64,000 bases of DNA from Burkholderia pyrrocinia (lineage in GTDB: Bacteria > Pseudomonadota > Gammaproteobacteria > Burkholderiales > Burkholderiaceae): NCBI RefSeq assembly GCF_003330765.1, contig NZ_CP024903.1:2046001-2110000 (forward strand). The letters run 5' to 3'. Under the pieces are notes generated by a model that saw only the letters and a program-made list of their open reading frames with translations, ran no database searches and had not been told where the DNA came from. This document shows, piece after piece, positions 23,677-32,972 of this stretch. The stretch's first letter is position 1, and each line of letters starts with the position of its first letter. A program made the translations under genes and the position numbers.

Positions 23677-24024
23677 ATGCAAGCCGTTCGCCACTTTCAT
23701 CTTGAACTACGGCACGCAAGTGTGCCCACCTACGTTGCCAGTTATGTCTTTCCGATCCTGTTGCTGGCATATGAGGTTCTCAGAGTGGGCAGGTGGATCG
23801 CCGAATACGGAATGAACTTCATGAACTTCCGGTTCATGGGCTATGAGTTCCTGTTGATGCTTGTGTTCGTTGCGCTTCAGGTCGGCTTTGAATGCGTTTT
23901 CCTGATTGCGGCGTGGATTAGCCGCAACCACGATTTTGAACATCGGGTCGCAAATCTCCTGGCCGGCCTCGGCTGCTCGCTAGTTGTAATCGGCTTCGAC
24001 CTGGCATTGCAGTACGGCCTATAG
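23677..24024 (+). CDS. Small integral membrane protein (3 TM)
   Basis: The 115-residue product has three hydrophobic segments at about 18-35, 55-82 and 92-110. AGGAGG precedes the ATG. No named family is recognised. A paralogue at 26684-27034 has the same layout (YEVLRVG / YEVYRIG; GYEF; W in the second helix) but carries an in-frame stop. The two flank the two cytochrome genes 24118-26130, so they may belong to that electron-transfer or metal system. Confidence 0.7.
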   Translation: MQAVRHFHLELRHASVPTYVASYVFPILLLAYEVLRVGRWIAEYGMNFMNFRFMGYEFLLMLVFVALQVGFECVFLIAAWISRNHDFEHRVANLLAGLGCSLVVIGFDLALQYGL

Positions 24025-24117
24025 CGCAAGTGCTGCGGGGCTAGCCAGCGGCCGACCGAAATCGCGAGCATCTCATTCCGGATGACATGGTCGGTCCGCG
24101 CACTTTTGCCTCGACGG

Positions 24118-24774
24118 TTAGCGGGACTCGAGCCATTCGGCAACGGCTTTCGCTTCATCTGAGTCAAGGGTGTGCGCGACTGCCGTCATGACCGGCGCAT
24201 TCGCGCGCGTGCCGTTCCTGAAGACGTCAATCTGGCGAAGCAGATACTCCTTGTGCTGACCAGCAAGGCGCGGAAACTGACCGACTCCCTGGCCCTCTGC
24301 ACCGTGGCATGACGCGCACGCCGCGGTTCCGCGATCAGGCACGCCATGTTCGAAGATTTCCTGCCCCTTCGCCATCAACGCCGCATCGCCAGGCGCACCG
24401 CGCACCGGCTCCTGATGCGAGTAATACTCGGCCAGCGATGCGATCGTGGCATCGTCGAGTTGCGATGCGATTGCCCACATGTACGAACGGGCATCGGTCT
24501 CGCCGCGCGCATGTTCACGGAACCCTTTTAGCTGCGCAGTAAGATATTCCGGTGTCTGGGCGCTCAGCCGAGGAAATATCGGTGACTCGCTATGGCCGTG
24601 TACCCCGTGACACGCAGCACAAAGCTGGCCGGCAAGCCGCGCGCCATCTTCGGCCCGGGTAGTCGATGGCAACCCGACAAGGATCGCCGAGACTGCAAAC
24701 AAAGTGACCAGCGAGATCGGCAAGCAAAGCCGCTTCTTCAGAGCCGCGCCCGACAGGGAGGATAGAGTGCGCAT
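24118..24774 (-). CDS. Diheme cytochrome c4-like protein
   Basis: The 218-residue exported protein has a long signal sequence (to about 40) and two class I cytochrome c domains: CAACH near residue 52 and CASCH near residue 152, each followed by a Met-containing region (SYMWAIA; VMTAVAH). PRLSAQTPEYLTAQLKGF and PRLAGQHKEYLLRQIDVF are the repeated c4 signatures. It is a periplasmic electron carrier, likely between the respiratory chain and a terminal reductase. It is 15 bases downstream of the heme-bearing barrel gene and cotranscribed with it. Confidence 0.92.
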   Translation of the reverse strand: MRTLSSLSGAALKKRLCLPISLVTLFAVSAILVGLPSTTRAEDGARLAGQLCAACHGVHGHSESPIFPRLSAQTPEYLTAQLKGFREHARGETDARSYMWAIASQLDDATIASLAEYYSHQEPVRGAPGDAALMAKGQEIFEHGVPDRGTAACASCHGAEGQGVGQFPRLAGQHKEYLLRQIDVFRNGTRANAPVMTAVAHTLDSDEAKAVAEWLESR

Positions 24775-24789
24775 GAGTTACCTCGCAGG

Positions 24790-26130
24790 TCAGAAAACAA
24801 GCCAGGCGAGCAAGTACAGCGTGTTGTTATCGCTGGCGTTCCGTCCACTTCCGTCGTAGTTGAAACGCGCGCCGTTGAACTTGAGGAACCACGTGTACTG
24901 CACGGACAGCTTCACTTGCGGAAGCGGCAGGTAGTCGAGCTCGAGAATAATGCCCCGCGTATCGGGCAGGCCATTGGCGCTGCCTGTCACTGGAACGGCG
25001 CCGTACAACCCCATGTCCGCACTGCCTGTCGTCGAGAAGTACCCCAGCGTCGCACCGTACTTGCGCTGGTAGTAATAGGACGCCTTGAGCTTGAGGGTAT
25101 TCAGGTGGTCCGTCGGATTGGTGGGCGTCGGTCCCGCACCGATTCCGCCGCTTGGGAAACTTGCGCTCCAGTCCTGCTTCTCGTGAATGAATGCGATCTG
25201 CGTTGTGAATGCATGTGACAGCGTCAGATACTGGTACTGGGCGTCCAGGCCGAAATCGGTGAAACGATCGGTCGGGGTGGTCGGGATGGTGTTGTCCGGA
25301 TAGACATCCGCGACCATGCCGAAGGTGCCCACCTCGAGAGAATGCGGTCCGAACTCACGATTGTAAGCAACCCGCCAGTACGGATTGGCGCCCCTCAGTC
25401 GCTTGACGCCACCGGGTGTAACAGTGTCCTGGCCGGTCCGAAACACTGAAAACATCTGATCGGCCGTACGATAAAGGCCAAACTCCGCGTAGATGGTGCG
25501 GTTCCAGAAAGCGTAGGCTGTTATGCCGGCGACTTGCTGCGCTAGGCCACCATCGATAAGCGTACCTGCGATTGGCGTGAGAGAAATGCTGCTTGAGGTA
25601 TATGGGAAGCCGAATGCCGGTGTGGTGTTCCAGACGTCGGAGACAGTCGGATTGTTGTTGACCGTGACGCCGTAGATGAAATCGACATCATCGCGCGTGA
25701 AATGTCCTGCAGCGCGGATATCCGTATTGTCTATCCCGCTGTGGTGTGCGATCCCGTCATACGTCCACTGCGCGAACGCCCCGACCGGACCAGCGATCCG
25801 CCCGCCGTAGAAGAGGCTGGCCTGCTGCAGCACGACGTCCTGATTGCGGGCAAAGTCGTAATTAGTGTTGTTGATGCTTCGGGTGTTGGTCTGCGATATC
25901 TGGGCCATCCCGGCGAGCGGGATCGTCCATTTGTTGGAAAGCGTGTAAGCGGTCAACTTGAAGAAGCGGCCGAAGGGTGTCAACTCAGGGAAGCTGACAT
26001 GACACGCGACGCAGGCGAGCCCGGTTTGCCGCGCGAATGCCGGCACTGCCATGGCCTCGGGGGAAAACGACAGCGCCGCCGCAGCCAGTACAAACAAGGC
26101 AAGGCAATACACTCTGATCCGGTTGACCAT
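24790..26130 (-). CDS. Outer-membrane beta-barrel with one N-terminal c-type heme motif
   Basis: The 446-residue exported protein has a signal peptide (to about 30), a single CVACH heme motif near residue 42 followed by FPELTPFGRFFKL, and then a long region of alternating hydrophobic beta strands ending in LLAWLVF, whose terminal Phe is typical of outer-membrane barrels. It looks like a porin fused to a short heme segment. Start 26130 was chosen because GAAGGGGA precedes it; upstream in-frame codons encode a basic stretch without signal. It is cotranscribed with cytochrome c4. Role: perhaps passing electrons to an acceptor at or beyond the outer membrane, which is inference. Confidence 0.78.
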   Translation of the reverse strand: MVNRIRVYCLALFVLAAAALSFSPEAMAVPAFARQTGLACVACHVSFPELTPFGRFFKLTAYTLSNKWTIPLAGMAQISQTNTRSINNTNYDFARNQDVVLQQASLFYGGRIAGPVGAFAQWTYDGIAHHSGIDNTDIRAAGHFTRDDVDFIYGVTVNNNPTVSDVWNTTPAFGFPYTSSSISLTPIAGTLIDGGLAQQVAGITAYAFWNRTIYAEFGLYRTADQMFSVFRTGQDTVTPGGVKRLRGANPYWRVAYNREFGPHSLEVGTFGMVADVYPDNTIPTTPTDRFTDFGLDAQYQYLTLSHAFTTQIAFIHEKQDWSASFPSGGIGAGPTPTNPTDHLNTLKLKASYYYQRKYGATLGYFSTTGSADMGLYGAVPVTGSANGLPDTRGIILELDYLPLPQVKLSVQYTWFLKFNGARFNYDGSGRNASDNNTLYLLAWLVF

Positions 26131-26683
26131 GTTGTCCCCTTCGTCGTTCTTCTCGATGGGTTTGCATCCGATCTTGTTGGCACCGAAGCGGGCATTGCGC
26201 CGTCGGCGCTTTTTTACAATATTTTTCAGAATATGACGAAACGCCGTTTCGTCAACGTAAATTTGAACCGGATGCGTACTTCTACCGATGGCCCGCATCA
26301 AACTCCCGATCTGGAGGCTGCGGGCCGAGGAAAAATGATCGAAAAAGTATCCAATTTAGAAAATCATTGCATCGTGCGACGTACGGAGGGCCCACTACGC
26401 GGGGACTCGCGAGATGGGCCCGGAGGACAGGCCCAATGCCCGATTTCCGTAAAAGGATCATCTCTATGCTCCGTATCGGTGACCTTCAAACTTGCGCGTG
26501 GGGCCCACTGTAGTGCGGCTCGCCAACGCAAAAATCTCTTCCCCTCTTCTCGAGATATTTTTCGCAATTCCTCACCCTCGGAAGCATCCCTCGCCATGCC
26601 TGCGCGAGTCGATCCAACCCGGTGCACTGCGGGCACGATTCATCGCATCATTCCAATCCCCACTTTCAGGCTGGGAGCCAACC
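26131..26683. other. Divergent intergenic region
   Basis: No gene is recognised between the cytochrome operon (minus) and the broken membrane-protein gene (plus). The first 200 bases are AT-rich compared with surroundings (runs such as TTTTTTACAATATTTTT) and probably hold the cytochrome promoter. Confidence 0.35.
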
Positions 26684-27034
26684 ATGCAGACTGGACATCA
26701 TTTCCTTCCCGAGTTTCGGCATGTGATCTTGCCGACTTACTTCGTTTCCTACGTGTTGCCCCCGCCACTGGCCGGCTACGAGGTTTACCGGATCGGGTAT
26801 TGAGTGAGCCGGCGTGGCTGGCATTTCGCGCAACTGCCGCAGGCCGGCTACGAGTTCACGCTGATGCTGTTCCTATTTGTACTGCAGGTGATTCTCGACG
26901 GGCTGTTCTTTATTTCAGCATGGGCAGGCAAGCATCCCGACGCCGAGCATTGGCTCGCGAACATGGCGCTCGGTGTCCTGTGCTCGGGGCTGGTGATCAC
27001 GTTCGATGCCGCCCTGCAAGTCGCCACACTTTGA
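26684..27034 (+). pseudogene. Small 3-TM membrane protein gene interrupted by an in-frame TGA
   Basis: Codons 1-39 (MQTGHHFLPEFRHVILPTYF...) and the frame after 26803 align with the protein at 23677-24024: YEVLRVGRW against YEVYRIGY-stop, then GYEF in both. The paralogue has Trp (TGG) exactly where this copy has TGA (26801-26803), so a single G-to-A change broke it. The downstream part could in principle restart at GTG 26804 and would still encode two membrane helices. A base-calling error is possible. Confidence 0.75.
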
Positions 27035-27197
27035 ATGGCAATCGTAATGACGCTGGCACGTCGGGTCCCCAGCAGGTATTCGCCAACTATCGACGGATCA
27101 GTCAATGAAGCCGCCATTCGAACTGGTGTTTCTGCAATGCTGCGCATCGCGTACCCGATGCACGCGGAGCGTCGAACACCATATCGTAGATTCCAGG

Positions 27198-28547
27198 TCA
27201 CGCCGACATGGGAAACGTGACACGGACGCCAAATCCCATTCCATTCAGCCCTTCGATGTACGCGAAACTCCCACCAAGTTTTGCCACGATTCGCGCGACG
27301 ATGGACAGCCCCAGTCCGCTGCTGCTTTCGCCGTGATCCTCGCCCAGGAAGAAGCGATCGTGCAGCCTAGATAGATTTTCACCAGGGACGCCCGGGCCGT
27401 CGTCGCGTACCTGGAGGCAGATCGTGTCCGCATCCTGCCACGTTGCGATTTCGACGCGCCCCTGCTCGCGACCATACTTGATCGCGTTATCGACGAGGTT
27501 GTCTAGCAGGACGCGGATCAATGTCGGCGGAGCCGTGCACGATGGTGTGACCGTTGGAGCGCGATGTCAGCGACATCCGCTTGCGATCCGCGCGCGCTTG
27601 GTGATCGTTCACGCATACCTGTACCAGGCGCGCGAGATCGACGTCCTCGCCGGGCATCGGTACCGTCTAGTCAAGTCGCGCCAGTGCAAGCAACTGATCC
27701 GCCAGATGCGTGTTCCGGTCGACGCCCTCGACGACTCGTTGCATCGCGCGCCGCTGACGGTCCGGATCACGCGCCGTGAGTGCCACCTGCGCCTGTACCT
27801 TGAGCGCGGCAAGCGGCGTCTTGAGTTCATGTGCCGCGTCGCGGGTGAACGCGCGTTCACGATCGAGCGAGCAGCGCAGACGTTGCAACAATGTATTGAG
27901 TGCCGCGATCAGCGGCCGCACTTCGTCGGGAATGCCCTTCGTTCCGATGGTATCGTGGCAGTCGAGCGAACGTGCCTCGATCGTCTCGGACAGCGTCCGC
28001 AGCGGCGTCAGGCTGCGCCCGATCGCCAGCCAGATCAACACGGCCAGCACGGGCAACGCGAATGCGAGCGGTCGGGCGACGCTGCGCGCAACCTCTGCGG
28101 ACAAGTCCGAACGGTGCGTGCGTTGCTCGAAGATCCGCACGGTCCGGCCACGCGCGGCATCGGTCAGCACGTAGGCGGCCACTTCGGATTGCTGAACCGG
28201 ATCGGGCTCGATGACGCAGCGGGAAACACCGGCGTATCGAGCGAGGTCAGCCCCGGACTGGCCGCCAGGATGCGTCCATCGGTGTCGCTCACCCGATACA
28301 GCCTTCGCGGCGACGCATCATAGTCGCCGTCGTCGTCTTCGGACGAACCGAGGACGATGTCCGCAAAAACCGGGAGATTGGACACATCGAGCGCGACGAA
28401 CGCTCTTGCGATCTGCTCGACGCGGGTTTCGTCCCATTCCTCAGCCTCGTGAATCACCTGGCGGTAGCTCGAGACCAGCGAATACACCCAGACCACCACG
28501 ACACCTGACAGCAGCAGCAAGGTCAGCCGTTGACGGATCGAGCGCAT
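27198..28547 (-). pseudogene. Sensor histidine kinase, broken (QseC/PmrB type)
   Basis: Three pieces of one kinase are visible. 28547-28164 gives TM1 and sensor (MRSIRQRLTLLLLSGVVVVW). 28240-27670 in another frame gives TM2, HAMP and the phospho-acceptor box (FTRDAAHELKTPLAALKVQ). 27521-27198 in a third gives the ATPase part (DNLVDNAIKYG, RDDGPGVP, GLGLSIVARI). They are separated by a frameshift near 28205-28235, a stop (TAG) at 27667-27669 and a frameshift near 27520. The gene overlaps the response-regulator remnant by one base. It cannot produce a working kinase. Confidence 0.85.
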
Positions 28548-28747
28548 CACGACGCTTTCTCCACCACGTAGCCGACGCCGCGATTCGTCCGGATCAATTC
28601 GGCCCCCAGTTTCTTGCGCCAACGTGGCAACTGCCACGCGCACGAACGGTCCAAATGCGCACTTCCCCGGTCGCTCGGCGCGTAAAATCGGTGAGTCGCG
28701 ATCGCGCCATCATCCTGCGGCACCGTGAAGACGAAGGTGCTTGACAA
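28547..28747 (-). pseudogene. Response regulator remnant (OmpR family C-terminus)
   Basis: Only the last ~26 codons are recognisable: WRKKLGAELIRTNRGVGYVV, the wing and final strand of an OmpR/PmrA-type DNA-binding domain, ending at 28547 and overlapping the kinase start. The receiver domain and most of the effector domain are missing. With the kinase pseudogene this is a decayed two-component system. Confidence 0.7.
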
Positions 28748-28754
28748 CGGTCAA
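28741..28754 (+). promoter_or_regulatory. FNR/ANR-type box upstream of universal stress protein
   Basis: TTGAC-AACG-GTCAA is a perfect dyad matching the FNR/ANR consensus pattern. It ends 69 bases before the USP start at 28823, a distance suited to class II activation. It is the leftmost of the perfect boxes found in the right part of the window. Confidence 0.75.
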
Positions 28755-28822
28755 ATCGGCAAAGACCGTACGTGTGAAAAATTGCCGTATGCACGACCGC
28801 CGGTTGTCACCGGGAGATATTC

Positions 28823-29773
28823 ATGAGCATCAGCACTTCACCCTATCAGGCAGTCCCCGCTCCCCAACGGGTACTGATCGCAATCGACGGTTCCACCGCA
28901 TCCGCTCATGCACTCGCGTATGCCAAATGCTTCGTTCCATCGCATGCATCGGTACACATCGTCAGCGTTGCGGAAAATCCGCGAACACTCGTCTCGCTCG
29001 GATCCCAAACCACGGCGTTTCTCGAAGCGGCGCGCGACGAATTGCACAAAGATGCATCCGACTCTCTGTCGCGCGCCAAAAACGCAATGGCGCGCGACGA
29101 CATCACCATCGACACGGAATGCATCGATCTGTCCAATCATGGCGGGGATATCGTGCATGCGCTGGTCGAAAGTGCGGAAGCCTGGCAGGCCGAACTCCTG
29201 ATCGTCGGTGCACGTCAGCATCATGGCTTGCTCAGATGGATCGAAGGAACGATTTCCGGGCCACTCGGCAAATTTATTTGTTGTCCGCTGCTCATCGTTC
29301 CGGAAGGTTTCGCGTCGGTTGCCGAGCATCTGCCGCGTCGGATGCTGTTTGCCGTCGACGGAAGCCCTCTTGCACTCCACGCATTGCGAGTCGGGTTGCA
29401 AGTCTCGAAACCTGACACCGAATTCCGCGCGATATACGTGCTTGATCGCGCCGTATCATTGGGTGACTTCGTCCCAGTCGCGACACTGGAAGGTGCGTTG
29501 CTCGCCGAAGGAAATCGTGCACTGCAAGAAGCCACTGCCATACTCGACGGTGCAACCGGACAGCCACAGTCGCATCTGATTCAAACGGATCGAACTGGCG
29601 CAGACGTTTCTCACGCAATCGTGCACGAAGCTATCGAATGGAATGCGGACATGATCGTCATGGGTACGCATGGACGGCGCGGTATCACGGGCTGGATTGT
29701 CGGTAGCGTTGCCGGACGCGTCGCGCGGATCACGAAGACGCCGGTCCTTCTCGTGAACTCGCCTCGTGCGTGA
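28823..29773 (+). CDS. Universal stress protein, tandem UspA domains
   Basis: The 316-residue product contains two UspA folds (about 15-165 and 168-314). Each begins with the characteristic strand and Asp (VLIAIDGS; MLFAVDGSP). The second keeps the ATP-binding motif GTHGRRGITGWIVGSVAGRV; the first is degenerate (GARQHHGLLRWIEGTISGPL). Cytosolic stress/hypoxia survival protein family. Preceded by a perfect FNR/ANR box, and convergent with the P-type ATPase gene only 12 bases away. One of five USP genes in the window. Confidence 0.93.
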   Translation: MSISTSPYQAVPAPQRVLIAIDGSTASAHALAYAKCFVPSHASVHIVSVAENPRTLVSLGSQTTAFLEAARDELHKDASDSLSRAKNAMARDDITIDTECIDLSNHGGDIVHALVESAEAWQAELLIVGARQHHGLLRWIEGTISGPLGKFICCPLLIVPEGFASVAEHLPRRMLFAVDGSPLALHALRVGLQVSKPDTEFRAIYVLDRAVSLGDFVPVATLEGALLAEGNRALQEATAILDGATGQPQSHLIQTDRTGADVSHAIVHEAIEWNADMIVMGTHGRRGITGWIVGSVAGRVARITKTPVLLVNSPRA

Positions 29774-29785
29774 CGCGCTTCCTTG

Positions 29786-32077
29786 TCACGCATCTGTTCC
29801 CACTGCGTGGAACAGCTCCTCCTCTTGAGCGCAATGCAGGCGTACGATTGCTTCCAGGCCGTACAGCAAACGTTGTATCGCCTGCACCTGCATGGTGTCC
29901 GGTTCGTCATGCGGCATGTCCGTGACCATCTGCCTGAGTGATCGGACCATCTTGAAGATCTCCCGGTGTGCGCTGCTCATCGCTGCAAGCGGGTCCTCGC
30001 CACCGAGCAGCGGGGCAAGGCGCGCGTAGACGTCGAGATCGTCGGCTCGTTCGTGCGGCAGCAGCCGCTCTTCCAGCGAGTCGATGACCTGAGCAAGCTC
30101 GTTGGTCATGGTTACCCCGGATAGCTTCGGTATGCGATCCGCGAGGTCCCTGATCTGGTCCAGCAGTGGCGACAATGCCGTGTGCTCGCGCTTGAGTTGC
30201 TCGACATCGACATCGGTCAGCCGAGCGTCCGTCAACCTCTGGCGAACCAGCAACACGCGTAACGCATTGACGATGACGACGACGTCGATGACCTCCTGAA
30301 TCACCGCACCGGCAATCGGCTGCAGGAATCCCGCCGCCGCAATCGTCATTGCGGCAACCGACAACGACATGCCGGTCACCACGCTCTCGAGCGCAATCCG
30401 GCGCGAGCGTCGTGCGATACGCATCGCGTCCACGAGTCGATCCAGCCGATCCACCAGCAGTATCACGTCGGCCGCTTCGGAAGACGCGGCCGCCCCTCGC
30501 GCCCCCATCGCGATACCGACATCGGCCGCCGCCAGCGCTGGCGCATCGTTCACACCGTCGCCGACCATGATCGTCACGCCCTCCTTGCGAGCTGCCTGAA
30601 TTGCGGCAAGCTTGTCCGTTGGCGCTTGCTCGGCGCGCACATCGGTGACACCCAACAGCTCGCCAACGGCTTGAGCAATGTCCCGCCGGTCACCAGTCAA
30701 CATGATGAGGCGCTCGACGCCTTCACGTTTCAGCAGCCGCAATGCCCTCGGCGTTTCCAGCCGTACCTGGTCGGCCATTTGAATCGCGCCGATCATGGCG
30801 CCATCCACACCGACGAATACAGCGGCCCCGCCTTGGCTGCCGACCCGCCTTAGAACGGCGTCGCTCCAAGGCGCAATCGTCGAGCGGGCAGAGACGTATC
30901 CGAACTTGCCGATCGCGACAGACCTGTTATCGACCCAGCCGGTGACGCCTTCGCCGGCCGTTTCAATGACGGCCGACGGCGGAGACAGACTGATGCGACG
31001 TTCCCGCGCGGCGACCGTCAGCGCATCCGAAATGACATGACCCGAAGCTTGAGCCAATGAGGCCGCGAAACGCAGCACATCGTCCGTTCCGACACCCGCA
31101 CCACATTCGATCGCAACGATACGTGCCCGCCCTGCCGTCAGCGTCCCCGTCTTATCGAAGAAGAGAATCGTTGCTTGTGCAAGACGTTCCAGTGCGCCTC
31201 CGCCTTTGACTAGGACACCGCGTTTCGAACAACGCGACATACCGGAAACAATTGCGACCGGTACGGCGAGAATCAACGGACAAGGCGTGGCCACGACGAG
31301 TACGGCAAGCGCACGTGCGACCTCGCCGGTCAGCAACCAGGAGATGCCCGCGACGAGCAACGAAACGAGCACAAAGAATGCGGCGTAGCGATCCGCGAGA
31401 CGTACGGACGGACTGCGCTCGCGTTGCGCACGCTCGACCATGCGGACGATGCCCGCAAGCGTGCTGTCGCCGACGGTCGTACGGGCGACCATTTCGAACG
31501 GAGCACCGGCGTTGACCACGCCGCTGCATGCGCTTTCCCCGGAGCGTCGCCGCTGAGTGGATGACTCGCCTGTCAGCATGGATTCGTCCAGTTCCGCGTC
31601 GTCGGTCAACGTACCGTCGACCGGCACGAATTCGCCGCTTCGTACGAGCAGTCGGTCACCGGGGAGGACGGTTTCCAGCGCGATAGAACGCCATTCACCG
31701 TTCTCGAACCGGGTTGTCTGCCGAGGGGCACGGCTGAGCAGCGCGGTCATCTCGCATTGCGCGCGGTTTTGCGCATACTGCTCCAGCGTCCGCCCGCTTG
31801 CCAACATTAACGCAATCACCGCGGCAGTAAGCGTCTCATCGAGCGCTATCGCCAGCCCGATCGCCAGCCATGCGAGCACATCGATGCCGGCCTGCCGCCT
31901 CGCCACGGCCTTTGCAAGGGAAACCGTCAACGCGAGCAAGACCGGCAACGTACCAAGCAGCCATACGACTCGCGCGAGCGATGGCAGACCGACCGCAACG
32001 CACATGCCTCCTCCGGCAAGCGTAACGGCCGCCAGGACCAGCAACACGAGATCGATCGACCAGGGTATTCGAGACAT
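29786..32077 (-). CDS. P1B-type metal ATPase with C-terminal hemerythrin domain (P1B-5-like)
   Basis: The 763-residue inner-membrane pump has actuator loop LTGES (168-172), TM metal motif TPCP (264-267), phosphorylation site DKTGTLT (Asp308), and hinge GDGVNDAPA. The N-terminal metal-binding domain is absent. After the last membrane helices a helical region carries hemerythrin-like ligands: KREHTALS, LLPHERADD, SAHREIF and HCAQEEELFHAV. TPCP plus a hemerythrin tail is the architecture of P1B-5 ATPases, for which Fe/Ni export has been reported (Nia type). Start 32077 was preferred because it places the first helix near the N-terminus. Controlled by the FNR-box region at 32177-32243. Confidence 0.88.
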   Translation of the reverse strand: MSRIPWSIDLVLLVLAAVTLAGGGMCVAVGLPSLARVVWLLGTLPVLLALTVSLAKAVARRQAGIDVLAWLAIGLAIALDETLTAAVIALMLASGRTLEQYAQNRAQCEMTALLSRAPRQTTRFENGEWRSIALETVLPGDRLLVRSGEFVPVDGTLTDDAELDESMLTGESSTQRRRSGESACSGVVNAGAPFEMVARTTVGDSTLAGIVRMVERAQRERSPSVRLADRYAAFFVLVSLLVAGISWLLTGEVARALAVLVVATPCPLILAVPVAIVSGMSRCSKRGVLVKGGGALERLAQATILFFDKTGTLTAGRARIVAIECGAGVGTDDVLRFAASLAQASGHVISDALTVAARERRISLSPPSAVIETAGEGVTGWVDNRSVAIGKFGYVSARSTIAPWSDAVLRRVGSQGGAAVFVGVDGAMIGAIQMADQVRLETPRALRLLKREGVERLIMLTGDRRDIAQAVGELLGVTDVRAEQAPTDKLAAIQAARKEGVTIMVGDGVNDAPALAAADVGIAMGARGAAASSEAADVILLVDRLDRLVDAMRIARRSRRIALESVVTGMSLSVAAMTIAAAGFLQPIAGAVIQEVIDVVVIVNALRVLLVRQRLTDARLTDVDVEQLKREHTALSPLLDQIRDLADRIPKLSGVTMTNELAQVIDSLEERLLPHERADDLDVYARLAPLLGGEDPLAAMSSAHREIFKMVRSLRQMVTDMPHDEPDTMQVQAIQRLLYGLEAIVRLHCAQEEELFHAVGTDA

Positions 32078-32176
32078 GACGATATTTCCGATCGCCGTGC
32101 ATGGACGTGTTCGCTGCGTCCGATTCCGGTTGCAGACGGCGTGGCACCAGTCTAGGAAACGCCGCGGTTCGACCGT

Positions 32177-32190
32177 TGACATGGGTCAGG
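32177..32190 (-). promoter_or_regulatory. Near-consensus FNR/ANR box (P-type ATPase side)
   Basis: TTGAC-ATGG-GTCAG has one mismatch in the second half-site and lies 100 bases upstream of the ATPase start. A perfect box (32230-32243) serves the other side of the same divergent region. Confidence 0.5.
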
Positions 32191-32229
32191 ACGACGTGCC
32201 GCCTGCGAAATGCCGGCACGGCGTCTTGC

Positions 32230-32243
32230 TTGACGTGAGTCAA
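32230..32243 (+). promoter_or_regulatory. FNR/ANR box in divergent ATPase / VTT-protein promoter
   Basis: TTGAC-GTGA-GTCAA is a perfect dyad ending 63 bases before the GTG start at 32306 and 153 bases from the ATPase start on the other strand. Confidence 0.72.
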
Positions 32244-32305
32244 GTCGTCGCCCCCTTTCTTCAGCAAAATTGAAACGTGGTACCAGATGACCTGGAGTCG
32301 GTATC

Positions 32306-32923
32306 GTGCTGACGCTGGCAGTGCTTTTTTTGCTGATTCTTCTGCTGAATCTCATGCCGGCGTTCGCTCCGCCCACCTGGATGGCGATGTCGTGGGTCGG
32401 GTTCAATCTGCCTGACGGAAATCCGCTGATTTTTGCCGTCGTAGCGGCAGGCGCGGCCACAACGGGCCGCGTCATTCTGGCTACCTTCGCAAGATCGCTC
32501 GTCCGGTCCCGCTGGATGCCGGAATCCGATCGCGAGAATGTCGACATCGCCACGCACTGGTTGCAACAGCACAGGACACTGACCGCCGGCGCGTTCTTCT
32601 TCTATGCATTGAGCCCGCTTCCGTCGAACTATCTCTTCATCGCATATGGACTTTCCGGGTTACCACTCAAAATCATCGCGGCGGCGTTCTTCGTCGGTCG
32701 CGCAACGACCTATGCGATCTGGGCGCACCTCGGCCGCTTTGCGTCCACCCGGCTGGACGTGGAATCTCAACTCGAAGGCACTTACCTCGGCGGATACTTC
32801 GTCATCACGCAACTGGTCTTGCTCGGCCTCGTCTTCGCGTTGATGAAACTCGATTGGCGTACCCTCGTCAACGAACGTCGATTGACGTTCCGTCGCGGCC
32901 ATCATCCGCACATCTCTGAATGA
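32306..32923 (+). CDS. VTT/DedA-like membrane protein
   Basis: The 205-residue product has hydrophobic segments at about 1-20, 40-65, 95-115, 120-140 and 165-185. Motifs FFYALSPLPSNYLFIAYGLS and LKIIAAAFFVGRATTYAIWA resemble the SNARE-associated/VTT (DedA) family re-entrant region, here with P-L-P-S in place of the usual PG. It starts with GTG, preceded by TGGAG. It is divergent from the metal ATPase with a shared FNR-box region. A role in lipid or solute transport is inference. Confidence 0.65.
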   Translation: MLTLAVLFLLILLLNLMPAFAPPTWMAMSWVGFNLPDGNPLIFAVVAAGAATTGRVILATFARSLVRSRWMPESDRENVDIATHWLQQHRTLTAGAFFFYALSPLPSNYLFIAYGLSGLPLKIIAAAFFVGRATTYAIWAHLGRFASTRLDVESQLEGTYLGGYFVITQLVLLGLVFALMKLDWRTLVNERRLTFRRGHHPHISE

Positions 32924-32972
32924 CACCAGCGCACGCGACGTTTTGAACGGCCAGTCGGCCACCCGTTCTTCC

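Noticed and set aside
26801-26803. Selenocysteine or programmed read-through at the in-frame TGA
   Set aside because: The paralogue has Trp at this position, not Cys, and I see no SECIS-like hairpin placed right after the codon. A simple nonsense change is more likely.
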